Shown here piece after piece: positions 7,971-16,392 of a stretch of DNA of 37,984 bases. Made by a program: the position numbers and the translations under genes. Numbering within the stretch: the stretch's first letter is position 1; every line of letters begins with the position of its first letter. Origin of the DNA: a virus. The notes under the pieces are model-generated. The model made no database searches and was not told where the DNA came from. It was given only the letters and a program-made list of their open reading frames with translations. Location: positions 1 through 37,984 of IMG/VR virus record IMGVR_UViG_3300036781_000188. The stretch is one strand, 5' to 3'.

Positions 7971-8231
7971 ATGGCTGAATTCATGAGCTTTGATCCCCAC
8001 GAAGACTCGATGGCGCCTCTCACTCAGGCAAAGCTTGCTGCGCTCGAAACCGGCACTCAGTGCTTTGGCGTTCTCATTGAATCGCTGCGCAAGTCTATCT
8101 CCAACGGAGACCATGTCCCGGAAACTGTGCTGTTGGCGCTGGAGAAGATCGATGGCATCCGCGAGCGCGTGGGCTTCACGCCGCTTCAGATCCCGTGGCC
8201 CAAAGACGGCGCCATTAACGTCGCGTGGTAG
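7971..8231 (+). CDS. Hypothetical 86-aa protein
   Basis: An 86-residue, mostly helical protein with AAAGGGA upstream. The sequence contains a FGVLIESLRKSI helix and ends with a Pro/Trp-rich tail. It closes the virion cassette ahead of the terminase genes; the next 80 bases contain no gene. No family recognised. Confidence 0.6.
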   Translation: MAEFMSFDPHEDSMAPLTQAKLAALETGTQCFGVLIESLRKSISNGDHVPETVLLALEKIDGIRERVGFTPLQIPWPKDGAINVAW

Positions 8232-8311
8232 AATAAACGTATCGTTGTACGGCCTTGAGGAGCCTCCCGGGCTCAAAAATTGCCGGGGTAGTATGGATGG
8301 ATTTTGCGTAG

Positions 8312-8758
8312 ATGGCTGCTCCTATCGGTAATCAGTTCTGGAAGCAGCGGAGCACTCACGGCCCCAAGCCGATCTTTTCCGACCCTGATGTGCTGTGGGA
8401 AGCGTGTCTAGAGTATTTCGAGTGGGTCGATGCCAACCCGCTGTATGAGGCGCAGGCGTTCGCATACCAAGGCAGCGTAAAGATCGAGAGCATCGCCAAG
8501 ATGCGCGCGATGACCATTTCGGGGCTCTGCATCTTCCTCGATGTCTCGGTGGATGCTTGGGAAGATTACCGCAAAGGGAAAGATTTAGGCGGAGTCACCA
8601 CGCGGGTGGAACAGATCATCCGCGATCAGAAGTTCTCAGGCGCCGCTGCCGGGCTGCTCAACCCCAACATCATCGCTCGCGATCTAGGGCTTGCCGACAA
8701 GCAGGAGCACACGGGCGGCCTAAGCGTGGTGATCTCACCCTCCGATGCCGAACTATAA
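8312..8758 (+). CDS. Terminase small subunit, P22 gp3-like
   Basis: A 148-residue protein that binds the packaging site and recruits the large terminase. It shows the gp3-type signature: [17 protein letters not shown] at the start, [29 protein letters not shown], then [21 protein letters not shown] and [12 protein letters not shown]. The length matches the family. GGATGGA lies upstream. The last 14 bases overlap the large subunit. By analogy with P22, the DNA-recognition pac site may lie within or near this gene; I cannot place it. Confidence 0.9.
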   Translation: MAAPIGNQFWKQRSTHGPKPIFSDPDVLWEACLEYFEWVDANPLYEAQAFAYQGSVKIESIAKMRAMTISGLCIFLDVSVDAWEDYRKGKDLGGVTTRVEQIIRDQKFSGAAAGLLNPNIIARDLGLADKQEHTGGLSVVISPSDAEL

Positions 8759-10067
8759 GCCCAACCCCGGCCAGCAGCGGGCAACCGCTCTCCTGACCGG
8801 CCCCCAACGTCACACCCTGCTCGCGGGAGGCGCGCGCTCCGGCAAGACGTTCCTGCTCACTCGGGCCGTGGTGGTCCGCGCGCTGAGAGCGGAAGGCTCA
8901 AGACATGCTATCCTTCGGTTTCGCGGCAATGCTGCCCGAGCATCGATCGGCTTGGACACTCTGCCCAAGGTGATGTCTGTCTGCTTCCCAGACGTGAAGC
9001 TAACGGAACATCGTCAGGATGGTTTCTTCGAACTGCCGAATAAGTCGCAAATTTGGGTTGGCGGCTTGGATGATAAGGAGCGCGTTGAGAAGATCCTCGG
9101 GCAGGAATATTGCACCCTCTATTTTAATGAGTGTTCGCAGATCCCTTACTCGTCCGTGATGGTCGCGCGCACCCGTCTGGCGCAGCAGGTCGATGGGCTG
9201 AAACAGCGGGCCTACTACGATCTGAACCCTGGCGGCGCGAACCACTGGACCAACCTCGAGTTCGGCAGGCACGTCGATCCGGGCTCCGGACAAGCTCTGC
9301 CCGATCCCGACAACTACCAGCGTGCGTTCATCAACCCCCAAGAAAACTCGGACAATCTATCTAGTGAGTTTCTGACCAGCCTGAGCAACCTGCCTACCAA
9401 GCAGCGCAAGCGGTTCTTTGAAGGCGAATACATTGAGGAGATCGACGGGGCGCTCTGGACCATCGAAAAGTTGGACCAGCACCGTGCGGATGTAAGCCCT
9501 GACCTGAAACGCATAGTTATAGCCGTCGACCCTTCGGGTTGCTCTGGCGACGAAGACACCAGGTCGGACGAAGTCGGCATCATCGTGGCAGGTCTCGGTG
9601 AAGATGGAGCGGCGTATATCCTTGAGGACTTGAGCGGGCATCACGGGCCGGCCGGCTGGGCTGCGCTTGTCGTCTCGGCTTACGAACGCTGGGGCGCGGA
9701 TTGCGTGATCGCTGAAACGAACTACGGGGGCGCCATGGTGAAGGAAGTCATCAAGGCGCACGGCGCGCACCTGCCATTTCGGGAGGTCAAGGCCTCGCGT
9801 GGCAAACATGTCCGGGCGGAGCCGATCGCCACGCTTTATTCACAGGGCAAGGTTCGCCACTTCGGTCGGTTCCCTCGGCTCGAGGATCAACTGCTGGCGT
9901 TCTCCGCGGCTGGCTATACCGGCGACAAGTCACCCGACCGGGCTGACGCAGCTGTTTGGGCGATCTCTGATTTGTTCCCGTCGATCGTTGCCACCAAGAA
10001 ATCATCGACAATGCCCAAACTCCAAGCCCCAGGCAATCTCGGTGCACAAGGATGGATGGGCCGATGA
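8745..10067 (+). CDS. Terminase large subunit (packaging ATPase and nuclease)
   Basis: A 440-residue motor that drives DNA into the prohead and cuts the concatemer. Walker A is GGARSGKT at residues 28-35 and the Walker B/catalytic carboxylate is YFNE at 126-129. The nuclease domain begins at AVDPSG (D262), with a later acidic pair in DRADAAVW near residue 408. Length is normal for the Terminase_6-type family. It overlaps the small subunit by 14 bases and precedes the portal by 21 bases. By analogy with P22, headful packaging is likely. Confidence 0.95.
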   Translation: MPNYKPNPGQQRATALLTGPQRHTLLAGGARSGKTFLLTRAVVVRALRAEGSRHAILRFRGNAARASIGLDTLPKVMSVCFPDVKLTEHRQDGFFELPNKSQIWVGGLDDKERVEKILGQEYCTLYFNECSQIPYSSVMVARTRLAQQVDGLKQRAYYDLNPGGANHWTNLEFGRHVDPGSGQALPDPDNYQRAFINPQENSDNLSSEFLTSLSNLPTKQRKRFFEGEYIEEIDGALWTIEKLDQHRADVSPDLKRIVIAVDPSGCSGDEDTRSDEVGIIVAGLGEDGAAYILEDLSGHHGPAGWAALVVSAYERWGADCVIAETNYGGAMVKEVIKAHGAHLPFREVKASRGKHVRAEPIATLYSQGKVRHFGRFPRLEDQLLAFSAAGYTGDKSPDRADAAVWAISDLFPSIVATKKSSTMPKLQAPGNLGAQGWMGR

Positions 10068-10088
10068 TTAGCGTATGCGAGGCTGTTC

Positions 10089-12287
10089 GTGGCTGACGTT
10101 GACGATGATGCTGACAACAGCGACCTCAGGGACAATGAGAAGATTGTCAAAGAGGCTCGCGAGCGCTTTGCGGTCTGCGAAGGCTATTACTCGTACGCCT
10201 ATTCCATGTGGCGGGAAGACTACCGCTTCGGGCACGCCGATTCCGACAACATGGCCCAGTGGCCCGACGCGATGCTGACGACGCGAGAAATCGCGCAGAA
10301 GCCGACGCTGATCATCAACAAGACCCGTATCCACTGCCTGCAGATCGTCAACGATGCCAAGCAGAACAAGCCGGGCATTGTGGTGCACCCCACCACGACC
10401 GAGGCAACCTATCGCGCTGCCGAAATCTTCGAGGATGTGGTACGACACATCGAATATCGATCCCGCGCCCAGCAAGCTTATGACAAGGCGAGCGAGAACC
10501 AGGTGTTCGGGGGTCTCGGCTTTTGCCGCGTCACGACCGAATATGCCAGCGCGAACGGCTTCGATCAGGAAATCCGTATCGGCGGCGTTCGCGACCCGCT
10601 GTCGATCTACATGGACCCCGACGCCAAGGAGACCGACAAGTCGGACGCCGAGTACGGCTTTGAATTCGATGACATGTCGGTGGAGAAGTTCAAGCGCGAT
10701 TACCCAGGCCACCCCGAGGCGGTAAACGCCGCCACCCTGAACAACACCTCGTTCGATGGCTGGCTGACCAAAGAGCATGTGCGCGTTGCCAACTACTGGC
10801 GCAAGAGGCACAAGAAGGTGGTTCTGGTCTCCATTCTGGACCCGAATACGGGCGAGCGGCGCACGGTTCCGAAAAAGACCCTCAGTCCTGAACTGATCAA
10901 GTTGATCAAGCGGGACAAGTCGTGGGACTACCGCGAGCGCGACAGTGACGAAGTGACCGTCGAGTGCATCAAGATCGCCGGCAGCTCGGTGATCGACCGG
11001 TACGACTGGCTGGGCAAGTGGATTCCGCTTGTGCCGTGTATCGGAGAGGAAGTGATCCTCGATGGCCAGTTGGACCTCAAGGGCCATGTGCGCTATCTCA
11101 AGGATGCGCAACGCATGTACAACTACAACACTTCCGCAGAGGTGGAATTCGGCGCACTGCAGACCAAAATCCCATTCCTCGGGCCAGCCGACGCCTTCGA
11201 GGGCTACGAGGAATACTACGCCAACGCGAACCTGCAGAACCTGGGGTTTCTGCCTTACAAGCACCGTGACGACCAAGGGCAGGAGATCCCTGCTCCCAAG
11301 CGCGTAGACCCGCCCCAGATGTCGGCAGTCTACCTGAAGGGCATGGAGATCGCCCAGCAGGAGCTGATGATGGCTTCCGGCCAGTATCAGTCGCAGATGG
11401 GTGAGCAGGAAAACGCCAAGTCGGGCAAGGCGATTGCCGAGCGCCAGCGTCAGGGTGACAATGCGACTTACCATTTTGTGGATAACCACGCGATCATGGT
11501 CCGCCAGATCGGCCGCATCGTGGTGGACCTGATCCCCAAGATTTACGACACAACCCGCATTCTCCGCATCCGCGGCGACGATGGCATGATGAAGAACATC
11601 ACCATCGACCCGCAGGCTCAGCAGGCCGTGCAGGAGCAGAAGGACATCCAGCGTCAGGAGGTCGAGATCATCTTCAACCCGAACGTAGGCGAGTATGCGG
11701 TTGAGGTAGATGTGGGTCCGAGCTTTGCGACAAAGCGCCAGGAAGCTTGGAACGCCATCGTTCAAATTCTCACGCAGTCCCCGCAGCTCATCCCGATCGT
11801 GGGCGATCTGCTGTTCCAGAATGCCGACTTCCCGGGCGCCGACGAAATCGCGGTCCGCCTCCGTCGCATGACGCCGCCCCAGGCCCTTGGCGACAATCCT
11901 TCGCCGCAGGACGAACAGATGCAGGCTCATATCGGCCAGCTTACCCAGCTTGTGGCGGAATTGAACCAGAAGCTTGTTAACAAAGACGCCGACGCCAACA
12001 TTCGTGCGTTCGAGGCGTCGGTCAAAGCCTTCGAGGCCATGTCCAAGCGGCTGCAGGTTATCGGCAACGCCGGACCAATCGTTACGCCCGAGCAGGAACA
12101 GCCGATCATCGCTGCCACGCTGGGCAATATGCAGATGCAGCCGACGCCGGACGCGGTGCCTCAGCCGCAGATTCCTCAGATGCAGCAGCCCATGCCTGAT
12201 CCGATGTCTGGAGCGCCGGGCGCTCCGGCGCCTGCCCCAGATGAGCCGTTGATGCCTCCTCAGCAAGTTGTGGGCCCGCAGGGATGA
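10089..12287 (+). CDS. Portal protein, P22 gp1-like
   Basis: A 732-residue P22-type portal, close to the 725 residues of P22 gp1; it forms the DNA entry ring at one head vertex. GTG 10089 is the start, with GCGAGG at 10077-10082. The N-terminal half has the stem and wing region (MTTREIAQKPTLIINKTR-like, then FCRVTTEY and DPLSIYMDPDA). The C-terminal third is a long helical barrel with Gln-rich segments and a Pro/Gln/Met-rich tail. It ends in an ATGA overlap with the next gene. Antisense reading frames across it are composition artefacts. Confidence 0.92.
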   Translation: MADVDDDADNSDLRDNEKIVKEARERFAVCEGYYSYAYSMWREDYRFGHADSDNMAQWPDAMLTTREIAQKPTLIINKTRIHCLQIVNDAKQNKPGIVVHPTTTEATYRAAEIFEDVVRHIEYRSRAQQAYDKASENQVFGGLGFCRVTTEYASANGFDQEIRIGGVRDPLSIYMDPDAKETDKSDAEYGFEFDDMSVEKFKRDYPGHPEAVNAATLNNTSFDGWLTKEHVRVANYWRKRHKKVVLVSILDPNTGERRTVPKKTLSPELIKLIKRDKSWDYRERDSDEVTVECIKIAGSSVIDRYDWLGKWIPLVPCIGEEVILDGQLDLKGHVRYLKDAQRMYNYNTSAEVEFGALQTKIPFLGPADAFEGYEEYYANANLQNLGFLPYKHRDDQGQEIPAPKRVDPPQMSAVYLKGMEIAQQELMMASGQYQSQMGEQENAKSGKAIAERQRQGDNATYHFVDNHAIMVRQIGRIVVDLIPKIYDTTRILRIRGDDGMMKNITIDPQAQQAVQEQKDIQRQEVEIIFNPNVGEYAVEVDVGPSFATKRQEAWNAIVQILTQSPQLIPIVGDLLFQNADFPGADEIAVRLRRMTPPQALGDNPSPQDEQMQAHIGQLTQLVAELNQKLVNKDADANIRAFEASVKAFEAMSKRLQVIGNAGPIVTPEQEQPIIAATLGNMQMQPTPDAVPQPQIPQMQQPMPDPMSGAPGAPAPAPDEPLMPPQQVVGPQG

Positions 12288-12496
12288 ACGGCGAAACGCT
12301 CGTTGTGACGCTCAAGCGCCCGACGGCAAAGCTTATCAGGGACACCAAGCTCGATCTGTGGGCGGCATGGGAAGCCGAGAACGAGATGCCGGGATATCCG
12401 GTCGTCTATCGGGGCTTTGACCTGATGGAGGATGCGCCGTTCGCGCAGATCACAATCCGGGCGGCAGTGCCCAGAACCATGAAGTGGAACGGATGA
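12284..12496 (+). CDS. Hypothetical 70-aa protein with AAWEAEN motif
   Basis: A 70-residue protein coupled to the portal by ATGA. A block P-x3-LI-x6-L-x-AAWEAEN lies at about residues 14-34. The same block recurs at the C-terminus of the zinc-finger protein at 13462-13794, with 16 identical bases (TGGGAAGCCGAGAACG). No known family. P22 has no genes between portal and scaffold, so this and the following five genes are an insertion relative to P22. Confidence 0.6.
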   Translation: MNGETLVVTLKRPTAKLIRDTKLDLWAAWEAENEMPGYPVVYRGFDLMEDAPFAQITIRAAVPRTMKWNG

Positions 12497-12816
12497 TGGC
12501 CGGTCGTGCCACCAAACTCGTCAAGCAGACTGCCAAGGAAATGGCCGGCGCCTTCTATGATGGGCAGGACATGTTCCGTGACGGGCGAATGAGCCGCACC
12601 GAGCGGTTCCGCATCAAGGCGGGCTCGCAGGGGCAGTTCGTCAACACCTACTGGCACGATTTCGTGGTGCTGGCACGCAAGAACCTGGCGCAGATGCTTG
12701 CCGACCCGGGCCGGTCCCAATCCGACAAGGATGCCATCTACGACGCGCTGCTCGAAGAGCGTGGCGCTTATACCGATGAGCAGATGGCCGCTCCCAGCAT
12801 CATGAGGCTGAACTGA
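12493..12816 (+). CDS. Hypothetical 107-aa protein
   Basis: A 107-residue, mostly helical protein with basic N-terminus (MMAGRATKLVKQTAKEMAG) and Phe/Arg-rich middle. ATG 12493 overlaps the previous stop by four bases; ATG 12496 is an alternative. Its stop overlaps the next start as TGATG. The sequence includes MFRDGRMSRTERFR and QFVNTYWHDFV. It is a familiar type of uncharacterised protein behind portal genes. No function assigned. Confidence 0.6.
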   Translation: MMAGRATKLVKQTAKEMAGAFYDGQDMFRDGRMSRTERFRIKAGSQGQFVNTYWHDFVVLARKNLAQMLADPGRSQSDKDAIYDALLEERGAYTDEQMAAPSIMRLN

Positions 12817-13034
12817 TGTCGAAAAACAGACGCAGAAAGTACCAAGCTGAAATGGGGAAAATGGCCACGCCGGTCGACCATTTCATCAAAACCGTTCGTG
12901 CTGGGATAGCCGTCATCACCGAGCAGACCAAAGGCGCAGATACCCCGCTCAGGGGGCGGTCCGGCCCGACGCAGTGGAGCGTTCATGCTGGGGGCGCCAT
13001 TACGTTCGACAAGTCGTTCGAGAAAATCCAATGA
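12816..13034 (+). CDS. Hypothetical basic 72-aa protein
   Basis: A 72-residue protein beginning MSKNRRRKYQAEMGKM, strongly basic, possibly nucleic-acid binding. It is coupled to the gene before by TGATG and to the gene after by ATGA. The second half has a short strand-rich segment (TQWSVHAGGAITFDKSF). No family recognised. Confidence 0.55.
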   Translation: MSKNRRRKYQAEMGKMATPVDHFIKTVRAGIAVITEQTKGADTPLRGRSGPTQWSVHAGGAITFDKSFEKIQ

Positions 13035-13246
13035 CCCAACCCAGATTTCGAGAATGGATGAACACGATGACCGACGAAAAACGCAATTACCCTGAAATCG
13101 AGCTACGTCAGTGGTGCCTTCAGACAGCTACCCCCATCGCACTCAATCAAGGTGAGGCTGCACTAGATGTGGCGCGAGAAATCTACGCCTGGATCACGGA
13201 GGGCGATCAGGAACAGGAACCGTCTCCTCTGAAGGCTGTGGCGTAA
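13031..13246 (+). CDS. Hypothetical 71-aa protein
   Basis: A 71-residue acidic helical protein with ELRQWCLQTA and ALDVAREIYAWI helices, resembling small phage proteins that may fold as a three-helix bundle. The ATG overlaps the previous stop. A one-base gap precedes the next start (TAA A ATG). No function visible. Confidence 0.6.
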   Translation: MTQPRFREWMNTMTDEKRNYPEIELRQWCLQTATPIALNQGEAALDVAREIYAWITEGDQEQEPSPLKAVA

Positions 13247-13247
13247 A

Positions 13248-13460
13248 ATGGCCAAGACCAAAGTCGAATCTCCCGTTGTCGAAATGGCGGAGCAGACCAA
13301 GTGGCGGGCTGAGGACGCCTTGCGCGACCTGACCCGCGCAGAAGAACACCGCGCCGACCCCAAGCTCATGAAAGAGGTCGAAAAGATGCGCAAGGAGAAG
13401 ATGAAGGCCCTTGCGTCGATCAAGTGCGAAGTTTCGCCCATGTCGAAAGGCATGAAGTAA
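13248..13460 (+). CDS. Hypothetical 70-aa coiled-coil protein
   Basis: A 70-residue protein, highly charged with Lys/Glu heptad-like spacing from about residue 12 to 55 (DALRDLTRAEEHR... EVEKMRKEKMKA), so likely a coiled coil. It is similar in style to small uncharacterised proteins next to scaffold genes. The next gene starts one base after the stop. No family assigned. Confidence 0.6.
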   Translation: MAKTKVESPVVEMAEQTKWRAEDALRDLTRAEEHRADPKLMKEVEKMRKEKMKALASIKCEVSPMSKGMK

Positions 13461-13461
13461 G

Positions 13462-13794
13462 ATGGAACCAGTCTTGGTACGGGATTTGGGCAATGGTGTT
13501 GTGCTGATGCAAGAACGCGGCCACGGTGTACCGTGCCCGAAATGCCACGGCGACGGATACACCAGTTCTCTCGCAAAGGGCTATCGATCGGGCCGCCGAT
13601 ACAGGTGCCGATACTGTGAAGGTCATGGGTATTTCTGGACGGAGAGTGTTGTGCCCAAGATGAATGGAATTCCATTAAGCGACCGCAGCCGTCATTTGAT
13701 GACGGAGCCGGTTCAGCTCCTTATAGCCGAACGCACCAAAACCTCGATTTTGGCCGCGTGGGAAGCCGAGAACGTAATTTACAGCCCGGCATAA
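13462..13794 (+). CDS. DnaJ-like zinc-finger protein with AAWEAEN tail
   Basis: A 110-residue protein. CPKCHGDG at about residues 25-32 and CRYCEGHG at about 49-56 form a pair of CxxCxGxG-type knuckles like half of the DnaJ cysteine-rich domain, expected to bind one zinc. The C-terminal 30 residues share a LI...LAAWEAEN block with the gene at 12284. A zinc-finger protein between portal and scaffold could aid folding or assembly of head proteins, but that is inference from the DnaJ resemblance and position. Confidence 0.65.
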   Translation: MEPVLVRDLGNGVVLMQERGHGVPCPKCHGDGYTSSLAKGYRSGRRYRCRYCEGHGYFWTESVVPKMNGIPLSDRSRHLMTEPVQLLIAERTKTSILAAWEAENVIYSPA

Positions 13795-13846
13795 ACCGAA
13801 CGGAGGCGGTTCCTCCGATCTTCAACCCTGAAAAGGTGAAATTCGA

Positions 13847-14803
13847 ATGACGACTTCTGCCATCATGCGTGCTGCCAACTACCTCGGCGCTCCCCGCGTC
13901 GTGTCCTATCCCGATCCCGAGGACGCCCCGGCTGCTGCGGCCCCTGCGGCTGAGCCTGTCGCCGTAGCCCACGCCTCCGATGACATCCCCGTTGAGACTT
14001 CCTCCCGCGAGCCGCTGGTTGTTGCCAAGGAAGCCCCGGTCGAGACTGAAGGCAACGTGGCTGATGAAGGGGTCACGGCCGATGCTGGCGCCGCGGATGG
14101 CGAACGCCGGAAGCCGCCCAAGCTGCCCGACTGGGCCCAGGCACAGCTCAACAACATGGCAGCCGAGAAGCGCATCGCCGAGCGCGAAGCCAAGCGCATG
14201 GCGGATGAACTCGCTGCGCTGCGCAATCCTCCCGCTGCGGCCTCGGCTGCTACGCAGGCGGATGCTGCGGCCGCTCAGGAAGCCGCCCCGAACGGGGGTT
14301 ACAGAACGCAAGCCGACTTCGATGCAGCCGTCGAAGCTGCGGCCGCCAAGCGCGAGGCGACTGTACGTGCGCAGCAGGCTCAGGCGGATTTTGACGCGGC
14401 ATGCAATGCCGCCTATCAGTCGGGCAAGGCCCACCCCGAAATGGCAGATCATTTTGACGACGCCGTAAAGAACCTCCAGAGTCTCGGCTTCATGAACCGC
14501 GACATGTTGGATCTGGTCGTGGCCACCGAAGACCCGGCCAAGGTGCTGTTCGAACTCGGCAGCGATCCTGACAAAGCGGCGTCTATCCTCTCGCTCCCGC
14601 TGGCCAAGCGCGCCGTGGAGATCGCCAAGCTTTCCGTGGTGCCTGCGGCCAAGAAGGCCCCCGTGCCGCTGTCCAATGCTCCTCGCCCTGTTACCCCGAT
14701 CGATGGGAGCGCCCGCACCAGTGCGGAGCCCAGCGACAACGACAGCGACGAGGTGTTCTTTGCCAAGCGTGAAGCCCAGCTTCGCGCCAAAAACGCAGCC
14801 TGA
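13847..14803 (+). CDS. Scaffolding protein
   Basis: A 318-residue protein, Ala/Pro/Glu-rich at the N-terminus and then strongly helical with coiled-coil character (AEKRIAEREAKRMADELAALR; AAKREATVRAQQAQADF). This composition, its length and its place between portal and coat identify it as the internal scaffold, corresponding to P22 gp8 in position. It would copolymerise with the coat protein and leave the prohead on maturation. The C-terminal basic end (FAKREAQLRAKNAA) is where P22 gp8 binds coat. AAAGGTG lies upstream. Confidence 0.8.
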   Translation: MTTSAIMRAANYLGAPRVVSYPDPEDAPAAAAPAAEPVAVAHASDDIPVETSSREPLVVAKEAPVETEGNVADEGVTADAGAADGERRKPPKLPDWAQAQLNNMAAEKRIAEREAKRMADELAALRNPPAAASAATQADAAAAQEAAPNGGYRTQADFDAAVEAAAAKREATVRAQQAQADFDAACNAAYQSGKAHPEMADHFDDAVKNLQSLGFMNRDMLDLVVATEDPAKVLFELGSDPDKAASILSLPLAKRAVEIAKLSVVPAAKKAPVPLSNAPRPVTPIDGSARTSAEPSDNDSDEVFFAKREAQLRAKNAA

Positions 14804-15041
14804 CGACAAACTGATCCGACCGCGGCCCGGATAATGGCCGTTGAAGCGCTCGCATAAACTATGCGCCTGACGAGCAGCGCATCGGACCCGGCACGATAGT
14901 CCCGAGACGGCCCGCTTTCACCTCGCTTACGGGCAGCGAGAACCCCACCCGGCACAGCACCATCGGCATAACCACCCGCCAACCAGCGGGCGCCTTTGCG
15001 CGTGCCTCGAAAGCAAAACAGGCCAATCGAGGATATTCCCA
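14804..15041 (+). other. 238-base gap between scaffold and coat genes
   Basis: No supported gene lies here. Imperfect hairpins such as CGGCC...GGCCG (about 14821-14839) and CCCGC...GCGGG (about 14975-14992) are visible; neither has a convincing T-run. The gap may hold a promoter or an mRNA-stability element for the strongly expressed coat gene, but I see no clear promoter. Confidence 0.4.
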
Positions 15042-16328
15042 ATGGCTAATTCTCTTCTCACTACGAGCCGCATCACCCGAGAAGCCGTGATGCTGTTCGT
15101 CAACTCCAACGCGCTCCTTGCCAACGTCGATCGTCAGTACGATAGTGACTTCGGCAAGGCCGGCGAAAAGATCGGCTCGCAGCTTCGCATCCGGCTGCCC
15201 AACGACTACGTTCCGGTCAAGGGCCCGGCGGCGTCCATCCAGGACACCACTGAACAGCAGACCGTGCTGACGCTGGCCACTCAGGCCCACGTTGACGTGT
15301 CGTTCAGCACCGCCGATCTGCTGCTCAGCGTCGATGACTTCCGCGAAATCATCCTCAAGCCGATGATGAACAACCTCGCGGGCCAGGTCGCCGTCGATGT
15401 GATGGCCACGATGGAATACGGGTATATCCCGCTGCCCAACGTGAACGGCTCCTCGCCAATCGCCGCGCCGCTCACGGCCACGACCGGCGGCGTGTGCAAC
15501 ATCGCTCCGAACTACGCGGCCGATGGCACCACGCTCATCTCGCCCTCGAGCGGGACCCTGCTTGACGCCCGCGCCATTCTGGCCAACAACTCGGCACCGA
15601 GTGGCGCCCGCAAGCTGGTTTTCGATCCGCGCACCAATGCCCGTGTCGTCAACTCGCTGACCGGCCTGCTCAACCCTGCCACGAAGATTTCGTCGCAGTA
15701 CGAGTCCGGCCAGATGATGAGCGGCCTCGGCTACGCCGCCATCTTCGAAGACCAGACCGCCATCAAGCACACCACCGGCACCTTCACCGCCGGCACCGTG
15801 AGCACTGGCGGCCAGACCGGCTACAGCGTTACCACGAACGCCATCACCGGCACCCTGAACGTCGGCGACATCATCACCATTGCCGGCGTCAACGCCGTCA
15901 ACCGCGTGACCAAGCAGACCACTGGCGAGCTGCGCACCTTCGTGGTGACCGCCGCCGTCGCCAACGGTGGAACCACGATCAACATCTATCCCGCGATCGT
16001 GCCCCCGGTGAATGGCAATGCGGTCCAGTACCAGACCGTGACCGCCTCGCCGGCCAGCTCCGCCGCCATCACCATGATCATCGCCCCGAGCACCACGTAC
16101 CGCAACAACGTGGCCTACGCCCCGGAGTGCCTGACCATGGTCAGCGGCGACCTCCCGCTGCCCAAGAACGTCGATGCGGCCCGAGCCAAGTACTCCAATG
16201 TGTCGATGCGCATGGCCACTCAGTGGCAGGTGGGTACCGACCAGGAAGTGACTCGCATTGATACTTTATACGGAGCGCTCTTGACGCGCCCGGAATGGGG
16301 CGTTCGTGTGCCAGACATCATTAGCTAA
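15042..16328 (+). CDS. Major capsid protein, P22 coat (gp5)-like
   Basis: A 428-residue coat protein, against 430 for P22 gp5. The N-terminal ANSLLTTSRITREAVMLFVN, then ILKPMMNNLAGQVAVDV and the C-terminal block with ALLTRPEWGVRVPDIIS are typical of the P22 coat family, an HK97-fold protein with an added insertion domain. The middle (about residues 240-340) is Thr/Gly/Val-rich with DIITIAGVNAVNRVTKQ, as in the family. GAGGA at about 15028 is the ribosome site. The coat gene is followed by a homing-type endonuclease. Confidence 0.93.
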   Translation: MANSLLTTSRITREAVMLFVNSNALLANVDRQYDSDFGKAGEKIGSQLRIRLPNDYVPVKGPAASIQDTTEQQTVLTLATQAHVDVSFSTADLLLSVDDFREIILKPMMNNLAGQVAVDVMATMEYGYIPLPNVNGSSPIAAPLTATTGGVCNIAPNYAADGTTLISPSSGTLLDARAILANNSAPSGARKLVFDPRTNARVVNSLTGLLNPATKISSQYESGQMMSGLGYAAIFEDQTAIKHTTGTFTAGTVSTGGQTGYSVTTNAITGTLNVGDIITIAGVNAVNRVTKQTTGELRTFVVTAAVANGGTTINIYPAIVPPVNGNAVQYQTVTASPASSAAITMIIAPSTTYRNNVAYAPECLTMVSGDLPLPKNVDAARAKYSNVSMRMATQWQVGTDQEVTRIDTLYGALLTRPEWGVRVPDIIS

Positions 16329-16357
16329 CCTCTAGCTATTTGAGGCGATGCTTGATA

Positions 16358-16386
16358 CTCTCGGGGTGTGGAAATCATCCCGAGAG
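16358..16386 (+). promoter_or_regulatory. Hairpin covering the ribosome site of the endonuclease gene
   Basis: CTCTCGGG (16358-16365) pairs perfectly with CCCGAGAG (16379-16386) around a 13-base loop. The right arm includes most of GAGAGG, the ribosome site for GTG 16393. No T-run follows, so it is not a classic terminator. It would close the site on transcripts coming through the coat gene. Confidence 0.55.
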
Positions 16387-16392
16387 GCAACT

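Noticed and set aside
8255-8276. Hairpin before the small terminase gene (GAGCC/GGCTC or TTGAG/CTCAA)
   Set aside because: Only five pairs in either fold and a short A-run instead of T-run; too weak to call a terminator, and nothing marks it as a pac site.
10068-12266. A 732-codon open frame antisense to the portal gene
   Set aside because: It mirrors the portal gene in a high-GC sequence; the protein is Arg/Leu/His/Asp-rich without motifs and has no ribosome site. The plus strand clearly encodes the portal.
16348-16392. ATG 16348 as endonuclease start
   Set aside because: No ribosome site; GTG 16393 has GAGAGG and fits the family N-terminus.
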